From the NCBI GenBank assembly GCA_008360955.1, contig LUCM01007322.1, positions 82,761 through 146,760 of the forward strand: a DNA stretch of 64,000 bases. The letters are read 5' to 3'. Of the stretch, positions 1 to 11,486 are shown piece after piece. How positions within the stretch are numbered: the first letter of the stretch is position 1; every line of letters begins with the position of its first letter. Made by a program: the position numbers and the translations under genes. The stretch comes from Fasciolopsis buskii (Eukaryota > Platyhelminthes > Trematoda > Plagiorchiida > Fasciolidae). The notes beneath the pieces were generated by a model, which saw only the letters and a list, made by a program, of their open reading frames with translations, made no database searches and was not told the DNA's origin.

Positions 1-255
1 TCGGACAAAATCGTCGCATGAGGAAGTCTACGCAGGACGTACGACACGCGTCTTCCTGCTACCGTGTCTTCGGCTGTCTGTCGAGTGCTTCAGTCAAATG
101 CTCCGACCCACAACGCATACAATCTGTTTGTCACGTGAGCCACTGGGGACTGGCCACTGGTCAGTTCATGCATCCATCAGTTTAGGCTAGAGTCCTGGAC
201 CAGTGCCTCGCAGTTCCACAGATACAAATAAGCACCAACACTTCGTACGCTACTT

Positions 256-540
256 GTGGTTTGTTTGAAATCAGTGTTTAGACAACTTCACTCGAGTGCT
301 TACCAGAGACTAGTCATCCCAGTGAAAGACGCCGAGCATTTGCCTTCGTCCTGGCACTTTATCATAGAGGATGTTCTACAGGACGCTTTATCTGGTCCTT
401 CAGACGGTGGAGTTGACCTCCTCCTGGGGAACATTTTTGACCTAAATATGCCGATGATATCGCCTTGCTGAGTGTGGATGCACAGGCAATTCAACGGGCG
501 TTGGATTGCTTCGCAAATTTCAGTATACACATGCCTATAT
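256..540 (+). pseudogene. RTE-type retrotransposon reverse transcriptase fragment
   Basis: This is a relic of the reverse transcriptase palm of an RTE-clade non-LTR retrotransposon. The translated frame reads IIEDVLQDALSGPSDGG followed by VDLLLGN, a stretch typical of flatworm RTE polymerases just before the active site. The catalytic YADD box is present at 447-458 (tat gcc gat gat). It lies in a different frame from the upstream part, so a frameshift falls at about 437. After the box the frame continues as IALLSVDAQAIQRALDCF, which is the expected next segment. The rest of the polymerase is missing: the sequence switches at about 541 to an endonuclease copy. It is a dead fragment. Family assignment is from recognition of the motif string; RTE is far more likely than CR1 or Jockey. 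Confidence 0.8.
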
Positions 541-1400
541 AGGGCTAGTTTTAGGTGGGAAGGCTGAACCGGCTCTTTTAGATTGGATGCCGGGTAACGG
601 TCGTTTATGAGCCGTAAGACTGCAGGAATCACTCGGCGTCCGAAAGGATAGCTGTATCAAACGCCGCTTGTTAGTTATCTCGGCATACACTCCGACAGAC
701 TAGCGCCGCTAGCCAAAGGGATGATTTCTATGACGGAATTATCACTTATTCGCAGGAGAAAAGGCTCCGAGGTTGTCGTGATTTTAAGGCACAATTTCAA
801 GAACTTAGTGCATAGAAAGCTTGTTTAGGTGGGCGCTGCGTCATTCCCGCTCACTGGATAGATAACGGGAAAACTTGTTCAGCTTTGTGCAGAAAATCGT
901 TTGTTCTGCTCTAGCCCAAACTCCGACATAGTTCGCGTCGCACAGCGACAGCGCTCTTACTGCGATATAGTCGATCTGGCACAAACAACCTGTCGAGTAA
1001 GTTACCATTGGCGCGGTTCTGTCCAGAATTGCAGGTCGTACTGGACCACGTACCTCGAGTCGGACCATGTGCTAGTTTTAATGCGATTTTTGTTGTAATT
1101 CATCGGAAGTCGATGCCGACCGCAAACCCGGTTGACCGTAAAACGTCTGACAATATGCCTTAAGAATGATCTTGAAAACTGGTGGGTTAGGGTTGCCGAA
1201 GAAATAGAACGAGCAGCTGCTTCAAGTAACAGTCAAAGACTGTTTAAGCTTATGTGCGACACCAGTTGGCGGCGAACTTCGGTTAGTGAAGTCGTGTGCA
1301 ATAAGAAATGGAAAGCACATTCATGGTGAACAATAAAGACTGGATCGTTGGACTGAACACTTCAAGGGTCAGTTTAGTTGGTCATGGCACTAATGTAGTT
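541..1400 (+). pseudogene. RTE-type endonuclease and linker fragment
   Basis: Plus-strand relic of the apurinic-type endonuclease domain and following linker of an RTE element. Readable pieces in order: GGKAEPALLDWMPGNGRL, then RLQESLGVRKDSCIKRRLLV and ISAYTPTD (about 550-705); the late endonuclease part CDIVDLAQTTCRVSYHWRGS and YLESDHVLV (about 960-1075); and the linker NWWVRVAEEIERAAASSNSQ (about 1177-1236), ending near HFKGQFSWS at about 1370. The pieces lie in different frames and are separated by stops, so the copy is old. It follows the polymerase fragment at 256-540, the reverse of the normal endonuclease-then-polymerase order. Two truncated copies must therefore be joined here. Confidence 0.75.
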
Positions 1401-2365
1401 ACTCTGAGGACCACAACCGCGAGTCCTTGGCAAGTGTCTCTTGACCTTTCAACGACTGGATGCTTTAAGAGATCTTCAGAATGCGATTTTTTTGTATGTT
1501 CTTCACGGATCTGTTTGCAGTTTTGTTCACCTTCAGTGCGTTACAACCGTTAATCTTATAAAAACATGCATTTTTCTTTTCCGTCCCACCGGACGAGTAG
1601 TTGTGGTGGTTGGAATGGAAGCCAATAGGCTACGGGACTGTATAAAGTGGAAGCATTTTGAGTGCTACGCGGTCACTCACTCCTGATTGACGCGTGTCAC
1701 CAATTATCTCTTACCGTGATCGACTTGCCACCTTGGTCCACCCCATAATCACTGCCTATCTCGAAGAAGGAGGTACAGGGATTCAGTCGTTTTGTGGCGA
1801 TGTCCAAAGCACGACAAACTCCAACCTATTCTTATTCAGTGCCTTTTCTTGAGAGTGAACTGTAGTGTCCAGTACTTCGCACTTGACTTTTGAGTTACTC
1901 ATAAGATTCTTCCATCATATTTTGTCAATACTCTGCTGACAACAGTGTTCAAATGCCAAAAATCTCCGTGTAGCTGCTCTCCATCTATATTTTTGAGCCC
2001 TGCAGGTGCCTCAAATTCGTGGATGCCAACCAATTACTGTATGGATGTCGATTGGCTTTAGTCGTTTCTTCAGACATGTCGCCTGTAATGATTCGGCCAT
2101 GTTATTCGCCTACTGGAGACAAAATTAACGAAAAGGAGTCTATTACCGTCACCCTGTCGCCGTGGTGGTCAATTGAGGACGAGGTTTAGCACTGTTAATG
2201 CAGGCCTGGATCGCTTATGCCTTCGGTCGTCTTTGGGAGTACCAGATTGGCGCAGTAACTGGATTTTGCGGTCTGCAGACAGCTGCAGATCGCGAAAAAG
2301 AGAGGGTTATAATCAGAGACATCCGAGAAGTCGACCTATCCTCTCACAGGAACTAGTCGCAAAAA
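1401..2365. other. Unassigned stretch
   Basis: I see no recognisable gene, RNA or repeat here. Short open frames exist (for example 1441-1686 plus and 2173-2370 plus), but their translations match nothing I know. Confidence 0.4.
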
Positions 2366-2385
2366 AGTAAAAGTAAAAGTAAAAA
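2366..2385. repeat. Short (AGTAAA)n tandem repeat at the end of an RTE relic
   Basis: About three copies of a 6-bp unit sit exactly where the readable minus-strand RTE frame (FRIQKA) stops. Read on the minus strand this is a TTTTAC-type tail. RTE elements commonly end in short tandem repeats, so this may mark a 3' end or truncation point, although the copy has lost part of its C-terminus. Confidence 0.4.
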
Positions 2386-3660
2386 TTGGGAGCTTTCTGA
2401 ATGCGAAAGGACACTTCTTCCGATATATGGCCACCGGGTGGAATAGAAATGCGTAAGCAATTCAACCTGTCTACTTCACTCTACTCTGCCTGCCCGGCTT
2501 CGAGCCAGCCAGTTCTGCAGCAGCATTTTATATGGTAAGATTGCAAAGAACATACCAAACCTTCACTGTCATTCAGACGGTCTACGAAAACTTGCAACTT
2601 ACTTGGGCCTTCATTCAGTAGCGCAACGTCGTCCGCATGTTCTAACTGCGACAGCTTTCTTACTGGGCAAATGTCAATGCTACTTTTTAAGTGGAGAAAT
2701 TGAAAATGAAAGCTGAAGGAGGGGACACCGGACTTCGTGTTTAACTCCGGCAAAAGATCGCCATAAGCACGAACCCACCTTCAACAGTACCGGTACACCG
2801 TTTGCAAGATAAATGAGTGTCCGTGACAAAACTGCACGATCAAGTGAGTCGAAATCAAGAAAAGTAGTGGTCGTGTGCCCTCTAAGGTCTGTCCTAATTT
2901 TTGATCAATACAACACTGACCGGATCGGAAACCGGTTTGATCCTCGTCCATACATCTTTCGCGAGTACTAAGTAATCGGCTGGGGATAGTGCCGACGAAC
3001 AATTCGGATGCAAGGCTTGTCAAACTAATTCCCGTATGATTTAAACCTGAAAATCCATCATCTTTCTTGTAAACTGGTTCGATCGATTGACATCTGCCTT
3101 CAGGAATGCGCTCCTTTTCTCAGGTCGACCTCTGGGAGTTCGTCAACTCCGGTGTTAGCACTTCGCGGAATTCCCTGAAAAACGATAGGGGACAGCTCAT
3201 CTGGTCCGGGTGCTGCATGTCTTCTAAGGCACACTACTTCACTGATGATATCTATTTCTGATGGAGGACTCGTGTCTACCTGCATTCTTTCGCTTGCAGG
3301 TATAAGTGACAATAGGCCAACTGAACTGCCATCAAAGGTGTCTCTGCCCAACGTTTCTGAGAGTAAATCAGTGAGCTGTCGGATTCGTTTACTAGCTCCC
3401 TAGCACTTGACTTTCGCGAGCACGTACTAATGTCGATAACCGTAGAATTTTACATATCTCTATCCACCATTGCTCTGGGTCATTTCTCAGGCTCCCGACC
3501 AGCTAACGTCTCAGGTTTTCGCACGTCTCATTACATCCAGAGGACAGTTCTACGAACATCCAGCTGGAGAACTGAAGTTGAGGGTATCCATCGTTTCTGA
3601 GATCCACTTGATTTGGAGTCCTTTGTGGCGGTTGCCGCCGAGTACAAGTCTTATTTGACC
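2386..3660 (-). pseudogene. RTE-type reverse transcriptase relic
   Basis: Minus-strand RTE relic. In coding order it shows a degenerate linker EQWWIEIC (about 3480-3450), the pre-palm block VVCLRRHAAPGPDELSPIVF (3100-3351 frame), the finger block LLSTRERCMDEDQTGFRSG (2781-3023 frame), the catalytic box as HADD rather than YADD (2628-2639), and then NEGPSKLQVFVDRLND. A short C-terminal start follows (EVDRLNCLRISIPPGGHISE) and ends at FRIQKA near 2390. The parts fall in three frames with stops between them. The Tyr-to-His change in the catalytic box adds to the evidence that the copy is dead. The element is truncated at both ends. Confidence 0.8.
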
Positions 3661-5432
3661 CGTTTTCAAAGGTCCCTCAGATTCTTGGTATTTGGGTTTT
3701 GATCATAATCGTTTGGTACCCCGAAATGGAGCTGGCTAGGAGTTGTCATACGGAAACCGTTTCGAGGAACGCGTGGTTTTTGTGTTGGTGTGACCATTGA
3801 TTGGGCGCAAGTAAGTGCAAGCACGCACCAAAGTGTGGTCTGCGTCCACGGTTGAGTATCAAGATGATCGACAACCCTCGATTAATTCATATCACCAGTA
3901 ATCAGCGGCAAAATGGTCAATTAGAGTCCAACGTTGTCAAGTGCAAGTAGAACGGTTTGTTACCCAGTGTCACCTTTAATGATGAAACGGTCAGAAAAAC
4001 ATGTACGAGTCGATCGGTGGGATCATAAAATGGGCCTCCTCTTTGCCGTTCGGTTTTCACTAAATAGGTAAGTGGGTTTTTAAAATCACCAGGACTAACT
4101 ACGACGTCCATTGAACTTATGCTTCTACGAAAAAATAACGATGCTTCGGTCTATTCCCAGTGTGTCAGTATCAGTCGTACACAATCACGGCCGGAATGCA
4201 CTCCATCGACTGTTGGCTAGAATTCAGTTTAACAGTGTTACCCTCAGAGCGGTTTCAACGCCAGTCTGAACACAAACGTTCGAAACCGGCTCACTTTACG
4301 CTCGAAGCCTGAGGCAATGGAATGATGCATTTGGATTGCAAAAAGTGACTATAGATGTGTGATCTTGTATTTGCATTTCTGAGGTGAAGCACTTATCTGT
4401 CTCAAGAGTTTTCAGTAGTTCTCGTTAGGGTAGCCTGTTTTCATATCTCGTTCAGGTTGAGAAAACTGAGGCGGCTAGGTGAATTAAACACCTGCGCTTA
4501 CGTACTTCAGCCAGTTCACTTCCTGCATTGTTGTTAACACTTGTATCAGGGAAATATACCGATTCGCAATCATTCATTGCAATTAATATGGTCCTTATAT
4601 TGGAAAGATTAATACCTGGAGACATTTGGGCGAGTGATAATCCAACACTACTCAAGCCGCAGAAGAGATTTTTCTTTTTATGAACCCTTACCTAAACCTT
4701 TGATTCACAAGTCTGACTCACAAGACCCGAACAGTACCATACCTACCATTATTCATGCTACTTGGAGCAATCAATGACATGGTCTTGATCATCCTATGTT
4801 GGGACGAATGCAGTATGGATATTCGTTTTAATTTTGAATTCACTAATATACATAGATAGTTAGATAGATGATATTGTTTTGTTCGCTGAGCTTGGCGATA
4901 TTATAACACTGACGATGTCACCGCTGCTGGTGATGAAACTCTTGCAATCAAATTGCCCAGCTCAGCGAACAAACCAGTAACATCCTGTTGAACCTGAGCT
5001 ACGAGAAAGAACATCATTTTCTAACCTACTGTCAGATAAATGGAGAGAGGTAGGTAGGTAGATACGAGTGGACGACAGATAAATGGTTGACTGGGAGAGG
5101 GACAGAAACGAGTGGATAGATGAGTGTTTCTGTTGGACAAGGGAGTTTGTTAATACATATATGCAACTTGAGGTGAATCTTAATACCCCTCCAGAAATGT
5201 TTATGGAATTCTCATGCTCCAGTAGGATTTCATTTTTTATGTTCAGACGGGTCTGCTTAGACATCTCAGGTCACCTGTGTTTAACTGACGTTATTACAGT
5301 CTACGGAAAGAGATAAAAAGGAAACCTATAAATAAATTCATGATATTCACTAGTGCTTCTTTATACCCTGCAGGTACTAGAACTCTATGAATAGTAAAAG
5401 AAATCTTCAAATGCATCACAATTATCAGGATC

Positions 5433-5435
<3 letters not shown>

Positions 5436-5476
<41 letters not shown>
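5436..5476. repeat. (TA)n microsatellite
   Basis: About 20 uninterrupted AT/TA dinucleotides, seen directly. Confidence 0.98.
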
Positions 5477-5478
<2 letters not shown>

Positions 5479-7041
5479 GTAGAATGGTTACCTCATTAAC
5501 AGGCCACTGTCTGCTCTCAACGTTCGTTTGTGCACCTCGTCTCCCGATCTTTCCAAAAGGCTCGCGCAGTATTTTGAACATATCGGTGGTCGAATTCAGT
5601 CATTTAGGATTGGTGTCTTGCTGTTAAGCAGAAAGACGATTGGGGTTCTCAACTAAAGCTTCCGGTTTTAATGAGAACCTTTCCGCATCAACATTATCCT
5701 AGCAGGGAGAGTCTCACTGCCCACTGCCTTTTTTACATTGTTACACGTTGGAATAGAAAGAACGAAGACGCAAGACCGCCATAGAGTAGACCCACATGGT
5801 TTGACCATCTTTCCTAGACTCACCGAAAAGAATAAAAAGCACCGTGCTTATGGATTCCTCCTCACTTTGATGAATACAACTTCACCAGGCAAAGGCAGTA
5901 CACAAGGTTATCTGAGACACGCAATCCTTCGGAAGCACGTCGAGAAGCGTTCAAGGTGAACAGTCAACTCAGCCTGAGACGCCCAACCTCGATCATGCAG
6001 AAGCATTTAGAGGTACCTTGGTTAGATTGGTTTAAAGTGTTTTAGTTTGACAGTGTAGAGCCTAAGGATCAGAGATTGCTTGAAAGAGATACACTCCCGT
6101 AACGACTTATTTTTCATTTTGCCTTTTATTACTACATGCATCTTGCATAAGAACAATGGAAGGAGCGCGGCTTATAGCTGTAGGGCCCACTCCACGGAAG
6201 TTATCGGCATTCATAGCCCAAGAAGTCGTGTGTAATAACGACTTAAATGAAAGCTGATTACAGCCGACCGCGAGATTAACCGGGTGGATTCTGAATTCGA
6301 ATCCCTGACCTTAATCCACTTGACTGCGTCGATCAACAGTTGGTATGGTGAAGGCAGGGTTATAACTCAAATCTCTTTTGAAGGCCTTGCATTACTAGCC
6401 ACGACAGTCTGGCTTGGACATACGACTTGAAAAATGCAGGCATACCATCATGTAGTGACGAAGTGAAATACTCGAGCCAAACTCTTTCATTTAGTTTCGT
6501 TTGGAAAGCAACTGAATGCCAAACATATCACCTCACTGTCGATAATTTTTTCATCCTTCCTCTTGAATGTCATATATATAGAGTGCGATACCGTAACAGG
6601 GACGCAATGATATTGCAGTTTAGTGCGAAAAAAAGCAAACCGCTCAAGTAGGACAGCAGAATGATTCAGGTCTGAAATATAATTAGCGAGTGATTTCAAC
6701 CATTTCGGTACCTCCCCTATTTGTCATCGAACCTGTCCTTCTCTCTAAAAACGTACATTTGCCGAGTGATTACACTTCGTACCATCCTCTCCTGAATACT
6801 TTTTTGCCTCGTTATCAAGCATTTATACCGAAGTTAGTGGCACGAATGCTGTATGTCTTGTCTGCAGCACTCGTCTCCTTTAAAAACACCGAAAACAATC
6901 AAAAATCTTAAAATATGTACCGTTGGAAACACCAAAAAGCAATGTTTGCCGTTGTTTTTTTTTTGTTTATCTTTTATCCACTTCCTGTAAAGTTCTATTT
7001 ACATGTTGCATTGATACTGCCTGTTACAGAGCCGATATGAT

Positions 7042-7044
<3 letters not shown>

Positions 7045-7079
<35 letters not shown>
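7045..7079. repeat. (TA)n microsatellite
   Basis: About 17 uninterrupted TA dinucleotides, seen directly. Confidence 0.98.
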
Positions 7080-7082
<3 letters not shown>

Positions 7083-8479
7083 GCTTTCCGTGTTCGATGT
7101 CGTTGGTTTTTGTATCACTTACGTTCCTCTCTCTTCCCTCCCAAATTTGTACTTTCTATGAGTAGCCTCGCGAAGAAGGTTGGTGGCTTGTAATTGGAGA
7201 ACAAAAAACGAACTCTTTGGTAGCCATCAAACGGCTCTTGGTCTCTCAGTCTATGAAAATCCGATTGGATTTGACAGCCCCAACTCATTCGGGACGTCAT
7301 GAGTTCACGTTGTTTTTTATGTCCGACGCATATATGGGTTGTGATCAAGAGTACAAGTTTAATGTGGACGTTCGCGAAGGTGCTGGTGGCCGATCACATG
7401 CGGACTAAGCCGCACAGTTTCGTTTTTGTGCTCCCAAACATTTGTTCCAGCATTTCTGCTGTCCGACGCAACTGGATAGGTGAATATGATCAGTGACGTG
7501 CGCAATCGTTGATCTTCTTGTACCTTTTATCACTGCACTTTTTTCAGTTCAGTTCACGGTTTTACTCTGACCGTAGCCCTCATGTTGTACATCCCCTTCC
7601 AATCTCTTTGTATACGTTCATACATTTTGTCTAGCAAACTTTACCCCGTTTTTTCTCTACCTAGTTGATTCGACGTGCCTCAAGAGATAAGCCAAGAACT
7701 AATGCAAAAACAGTCAATATTCTTTTAAAATACGTTAGTTTAACATTCAAGTTCCTATCGTCATATTCTTTCCGTGAATCGAATCAAAATTACGCACAGC
7801 TAACATAGCATCGTTTCTGAAAGCAATACCGGACAAATAGAGTTGCCGAACATGATTGCCACTGGCTGACGAAACCGGTGGCAAAGCCTAAAGTTTGACT
7901 CAATGTGACTATTTGACCATCATCAGCTGGAACACGTGTTCGTGACAATCAATACGAGTGTTAGTTATTCAAATTTCAACAGTCCATCACATGACCGCTC
8001 TGGGGCTAATTCTGTGCCAGTTAAAACCTCAATCAAACGAATGAATTCCGTCGAAATATCTAGAACCAAATGAGCACGGAATTCGGCTTGTCACAGGCTG
8101 GACTAACAGATCGATTTTTTTGGCTTTCTACACCTTATCGTGCAGCGATTGCTGAGGTCACGTTTTCTGAGATATTCTGTGAAGAAGAACTGAAAATCTC
8201 CGACTTCGAGTTTATTATCGTGAAAAGTCAGCACAGTTACTTGATGACCCCTTCCTCCCTATTTTATTGTTTTAATGCTCCCCTAGTGAGGCCGAAATGC
8301 GTCATTTTTCAGCGAGTATATGTATCTGTACACTGGGTTGAAAAGAAGTATGGTTCCAAAGCAACAACATACAAGGGGAACTACAGAAAGATTGCAAACA
8401 GGAGGAATGGGTTTTTTGTTTTCACCGTACGTTTTCTGATTTTTTCGGTTTACCTAAGGAAAAGGAGTTCTGCAGACAG

Positions 8480-8890
8480 GCCATGCACCATTCGTCGAAC
8501 TGTCTTCGGTCCTGGGCTTATTTCTCAGAGTCTCCAACCAACAACAATTCTCATCGTTTCGAACGTATCCACGAAGGCAGGAAACACCAACCGAGGACAA
8601 AGCCGGAACTAACTTTTTATACCCTTACGTCAGGTCATAGTCTGGCCGCCACATCGCTTCTTCCTTTCTTCTCCGGCACTCCCAAAAAGAGCAAGAAAAG
8701 ATAGACGATGGACAGGCCTACACAATAGGTTTCCAAGCCACCGAAAGTGATGCAGAGCGATTATCCCAGTCAGAGGACGACTAACTGCACTCAACGAATG
8801 CATCTCGTCATCGCTCACCCGATTTTCCTACCAGACACAAGCAATGCTTCAGAAACAAAGTCGCCAGGTATCCTCAACGCCCATGGACCA
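8480..8890 (-). pseudogene. RTE-type C-terminal domain relic
   Basis: Minus-strand relic of the C-terminal region that follows the polymerase in flatworm RTE elements. Reading from 8890 downward gives a degenerate ENRVSDDEMHSL, then LHHFRWLGNLLCRPVHRL, then GSAGEERKKRCGGQTMT. After a stop a continuing frame reads NCCWLETL, matching the usual W-L-E-T-L block near the end of the protein. The best-preserved frame is 8630-8818. Only the last third of the protein is present, as expected of 5'-truncated insertions. A minus-strand SINE lies directly upstream at 8925-9030. Confidence 0.8.
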
Positions 8891-8924
8891 AGTCTTCTCA
8901 GCGAGATGGTGGCGACCAGCTGAC

Positions 8925-9030
8925 GGTTGTTGACTGGGAAGTTGCCCAGCGGTAGAATGATTTGAAATGTCGACCTTCAGGTCGGGATGTCATGATGCTA
9001 AGCGCCTGACCACGGCTGACGTGCAATAGA
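8925..9030 (-). repeat. tRNA-derived SINE, family A, degenerate copy
   Basis: The reverse complement aligns by eye with the better copies at 9400-9571 and 17909-18098. It begins with a worn A-box (gtggtcaggcgcttagc), passes through a GACCTGAAGGTCGACATTTC segment, a worn B-box, and a TACCGCTGGGCAACTTCCC segment matching TACTGCCGGTCAACTTCCC in the other copy. It lies just outside the C-terminal RTE relic on the same strand. Confidence 0.5.
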
Positions 9031-9399
9031 CTGATTATGTATAGAATTTTCTTGGGGCCTGATTATTTTAAGACATTAAAGGGTATGCAAGAACCGCGTT
9101 AGACCTTCCTCTGGAAAGAAAAGACTTTTCGGAGAGAACTCCAAGGTAAAGAATAAACGTGGTGGGCGGAGCTCGCCTGTTTATATAGCGTTCATAAAGA
9201 TTGACCGCTTTCGAAGACTAATGTTTCTTGGGCGGATTGTACAATGAAAAGAGAACCCGGGTCTGCCGCCTGCCAATGGAAATTGGCTTTTGGGCGAAGA
9301 CTATCAGCGTACCGAGTGTTTAAGAGAATGAAGTACTTTCACTGAGTGTCTTATTTTGAATGATAAGCCATCGATCTGCCCAACAGTGCTTCGAAGACA

Positions 9400-9571
9400 G
9401 TTCCGATCGGACGAGAAATTTTCCCAAGACTTTTCTTTTACTCCCCTTATTATTGTACCACTGTACGGTTGGCCGCTGCCAACAGAGGGCTTTCAAGTTG
9501 GGAAGTTGACCGGCGGTGAGAGGATTCGAACCCACGACCTTATCGTTTGGCCACCGCCGGCCCAGGGATAA
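9400..9571 (-). repeat. tRNA-derived SINE, family A
   Basis: On the minus strand the head shows an A-box-like TGGCCAAACGA and a perfect B-box GGTTCGAATCC (plus-strand 9522-9532), followed by TCACCGCCGGTCAACTTC. The tail (plus-strand 9400-9500) resembles the tail of the copy at 17909-18098 but is more diverged. These are the internal RNA polymerase III promoter elements expected of a tRNA-derived SINE. No functional tRNA can be folded, because the spacing and acceptor stem are lost. Confidence 0.65.
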
Positions 9572-10856
9572 CAGAATTCAACTACTGCGTTCCGGTCTGA
9601 ACCATTTCGGCGAGATTATCGTTTGTGCTGGTAAAATGCTATCCAAGTATTGTAAACGACTAATCGGATAGCGCGCAGGACCGTAGTAGATGCGCCTTCA
9701 GATCAGACGTGCTGTTCTCTTAGAATATGAGGCCATTTACTTGCCTGACGTCTTTGCTGCGCGTGAGTTACTCCAATTTTCTGACTAACGAATGTGTGTT
9801 GCGCTGTTTCGCAGTAGATAAGTTATCTGCTATGAATAATTGATTACGCCAGATGGTCAAACTGTGGTTAGTGGTGTCCACTGTACCTATATCACATAAA
9901 GCTCCTCAGAATAACGCGTCATCAGTTTCCCTTTTTTGCATATCATTGTCTCACTTGGTTTTAGAACCAATCCTAGACTGGTGGCCCGTAAAATCATACC
10001 GCTTATAATTTTGTTTGCTCCAGTCCTAATTCGTATTGGGAACCGGCAATGCTCGCACAGTTCGTAATTCCTGGGGACAATCGGCGGTTAGTTATAGGCT
10101 GCAATGAGGCAGTGAGGTACCCAAAACTTCGGCCTCCCGTGGTTCAAAATTGTGGAGTTCGGCAAGTTAGAAGTTATAGGGCAACTAGGGCGGTGAAAAG
10201 CACCCATCTTTTGCCTGAAGTCGGTTGGAAAATTCGTGAAGTCACGTCAAATTAAGAACAGTGCTCGGGGAAAATGCTTACCGGCGGGTCCGTGAAACTG
10301 CTTACCATCACCTTATCCGTAGTGCGAATAAACTGAATGATGCAGTAGTGGTGGCGGTGGTCATCAAGACCGCCCACCGGCGGTTGTTGGACCATTTTTG
10401 TGTGCCATATGCGCTCGTCTCGGGCGCACTCGTGATGCAAGCTGATTTTGATTCCATTTCTAATCACTGGACAGTTGTGTACAGAACTATTATCGACTAA
10501 CGCAAGACAAATTCATTTAAATCAAATTGGAGTCTGGGATCTACCGCGTCAGACGAAAACTAGCTGAGAGGGGAAGATATATTATCTCACATTTTTTAGT
10601 ATCTCAACTAATCAAAGATGCTTCTTGAGGATATGGTTTATATCAGAGACTTAGACGATGGTTCTGGACATCGTTCTTGTTGAGAAAACAAGTTACCGAA
10701 CAAGCTCGTTTTTAGTGATTCGTGCTCATGTCATTGCATCACAATATGTTAGGAAGAGTTTTAAAAGGGATTGGATTAGCCAGATAAATTATGAGTGAGG
10801 AAGGGATTTGTGGTGTTCAATGCATAACCCGAAAACTGATGAAGTTGTTTAGTGGC
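9572..10856. other. Unassigned stretch
   Basis: No gene could be supported. Just to the left, 9060-9340 on the plus strand contains a weak RTE-like reading (KIDRFRRLMFLGRIV), resembling the H-R-L-R-W-L-G-H block, which is too short to call. A GC-rich stretch at 10100-10400 may be another dispersed repeat; it is unidentified. Confidence 0.35.
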
Positions 10857-11486
10857 CTAGGATTTGGATTGGGGCGGAGGGTGGGCCAGGGGAGTTGGAG
10901 GGCAACCATGAATTGTTTTTGAGCGCACAGCGGAGGACTGTGAACAGATCGCGATAGGTTTCGTTGTATTCACGCTGCGACACTGTTGACCACTGACCTT
11001 GTACAAGGTCGGAAAGCTTACGTCATTCATGATGTGGTTAATCTGTGCCAGGTGTATGGCTACTGCGTTATTTTGTGACTTAATTTTTGCAGTGCCCGGC
11101 CATGCAGGATGTGTTCGGACAAGCGCCTGATCGTGCGGTCGATATACATTGTCCCACAGGAACATGTGAATGAATAAACACAACGACGCTGCCGAATCAG
11201 GAACTTCGTCTTTCAACCGTAGTGAAACCACGGGGTGGGAGTTGAACAGGATTCGAAGCTTGGCTGCATAGAATGTCTTATTAATAGCGTTAATCAGTTT
11301 CCTATGTGCGATCTCTGCCGGCGTGTCTCCCTTGAATAGCAGAGATATGTACACCGGCTTTTCCTCCACCCCCATCCTTCTGGGAACTTCTTCTTTTGTC
11401 TCCGTTACTTTATCAATTAATTGTCTTGGGAAGCTATTTTCCATAGATACTCTGCTTATTTTGTTTCCAGTACTTATGGATGACAC
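10857..11486 (-). pseudogene. Penelope-like element, C-terminal region with damaged GIY-YIG endonuclease
   Basis: A 209-codon minus-strand frame whose order of motifs matches the end of Penelope-like retroelement proteins. It has NSFPRQLIDK near the start, then the block KPVYISLLFKGDTPAEIAHR, then NKTFYAAKLRILFNSHPVVS. A Cys-containing segment follows where the GIY-YIG nuclease should begin, then RTHPAWPGTAKIKS and AVAIHLAQINH (the conserved H-L-x-x-x-x-H part), then SFPTLYKV. Near the end a shifted frame would restore the usual L-Q-L-P-W-P terminus. The GIY and YIG signature residues are replaced by FLWDNVYRPHDQ with an apparent small deletion, so the nuclease should be inactive. The reverse transcriptase part upstream is absent. 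The frame stays open over 629 bp, which suggests a younger insertion than most relics here. Family assignment is by motif recognition. Confidence 0.72.

Larger units (their letters stand above)
3661..8479. other. Unassigned region with microsatellites
   Basis: No gene could be supported in this 4.8 kb. It contains two long (TA)n tracts (separate entries), a short TAGG/TAGA-rich stretch near 5050, and a sequence around 6265-6305 with a weak tRNA B-box-like core (ttcgaatccc) that might be a worn SINE. A 180-codon open frame at 8070-8612 overlaps an opposite-strand retroelement relic in its 3' third and is probably accidental. Confidence 0.4.

Noticed and set aside
8070..8612. 180-codon plus-strand open frame
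   Set aside because: No recognisable domain; its 3' part is antisense to the RTE C-terminal relic, and frames of this length are expected by chance in 64 kb.
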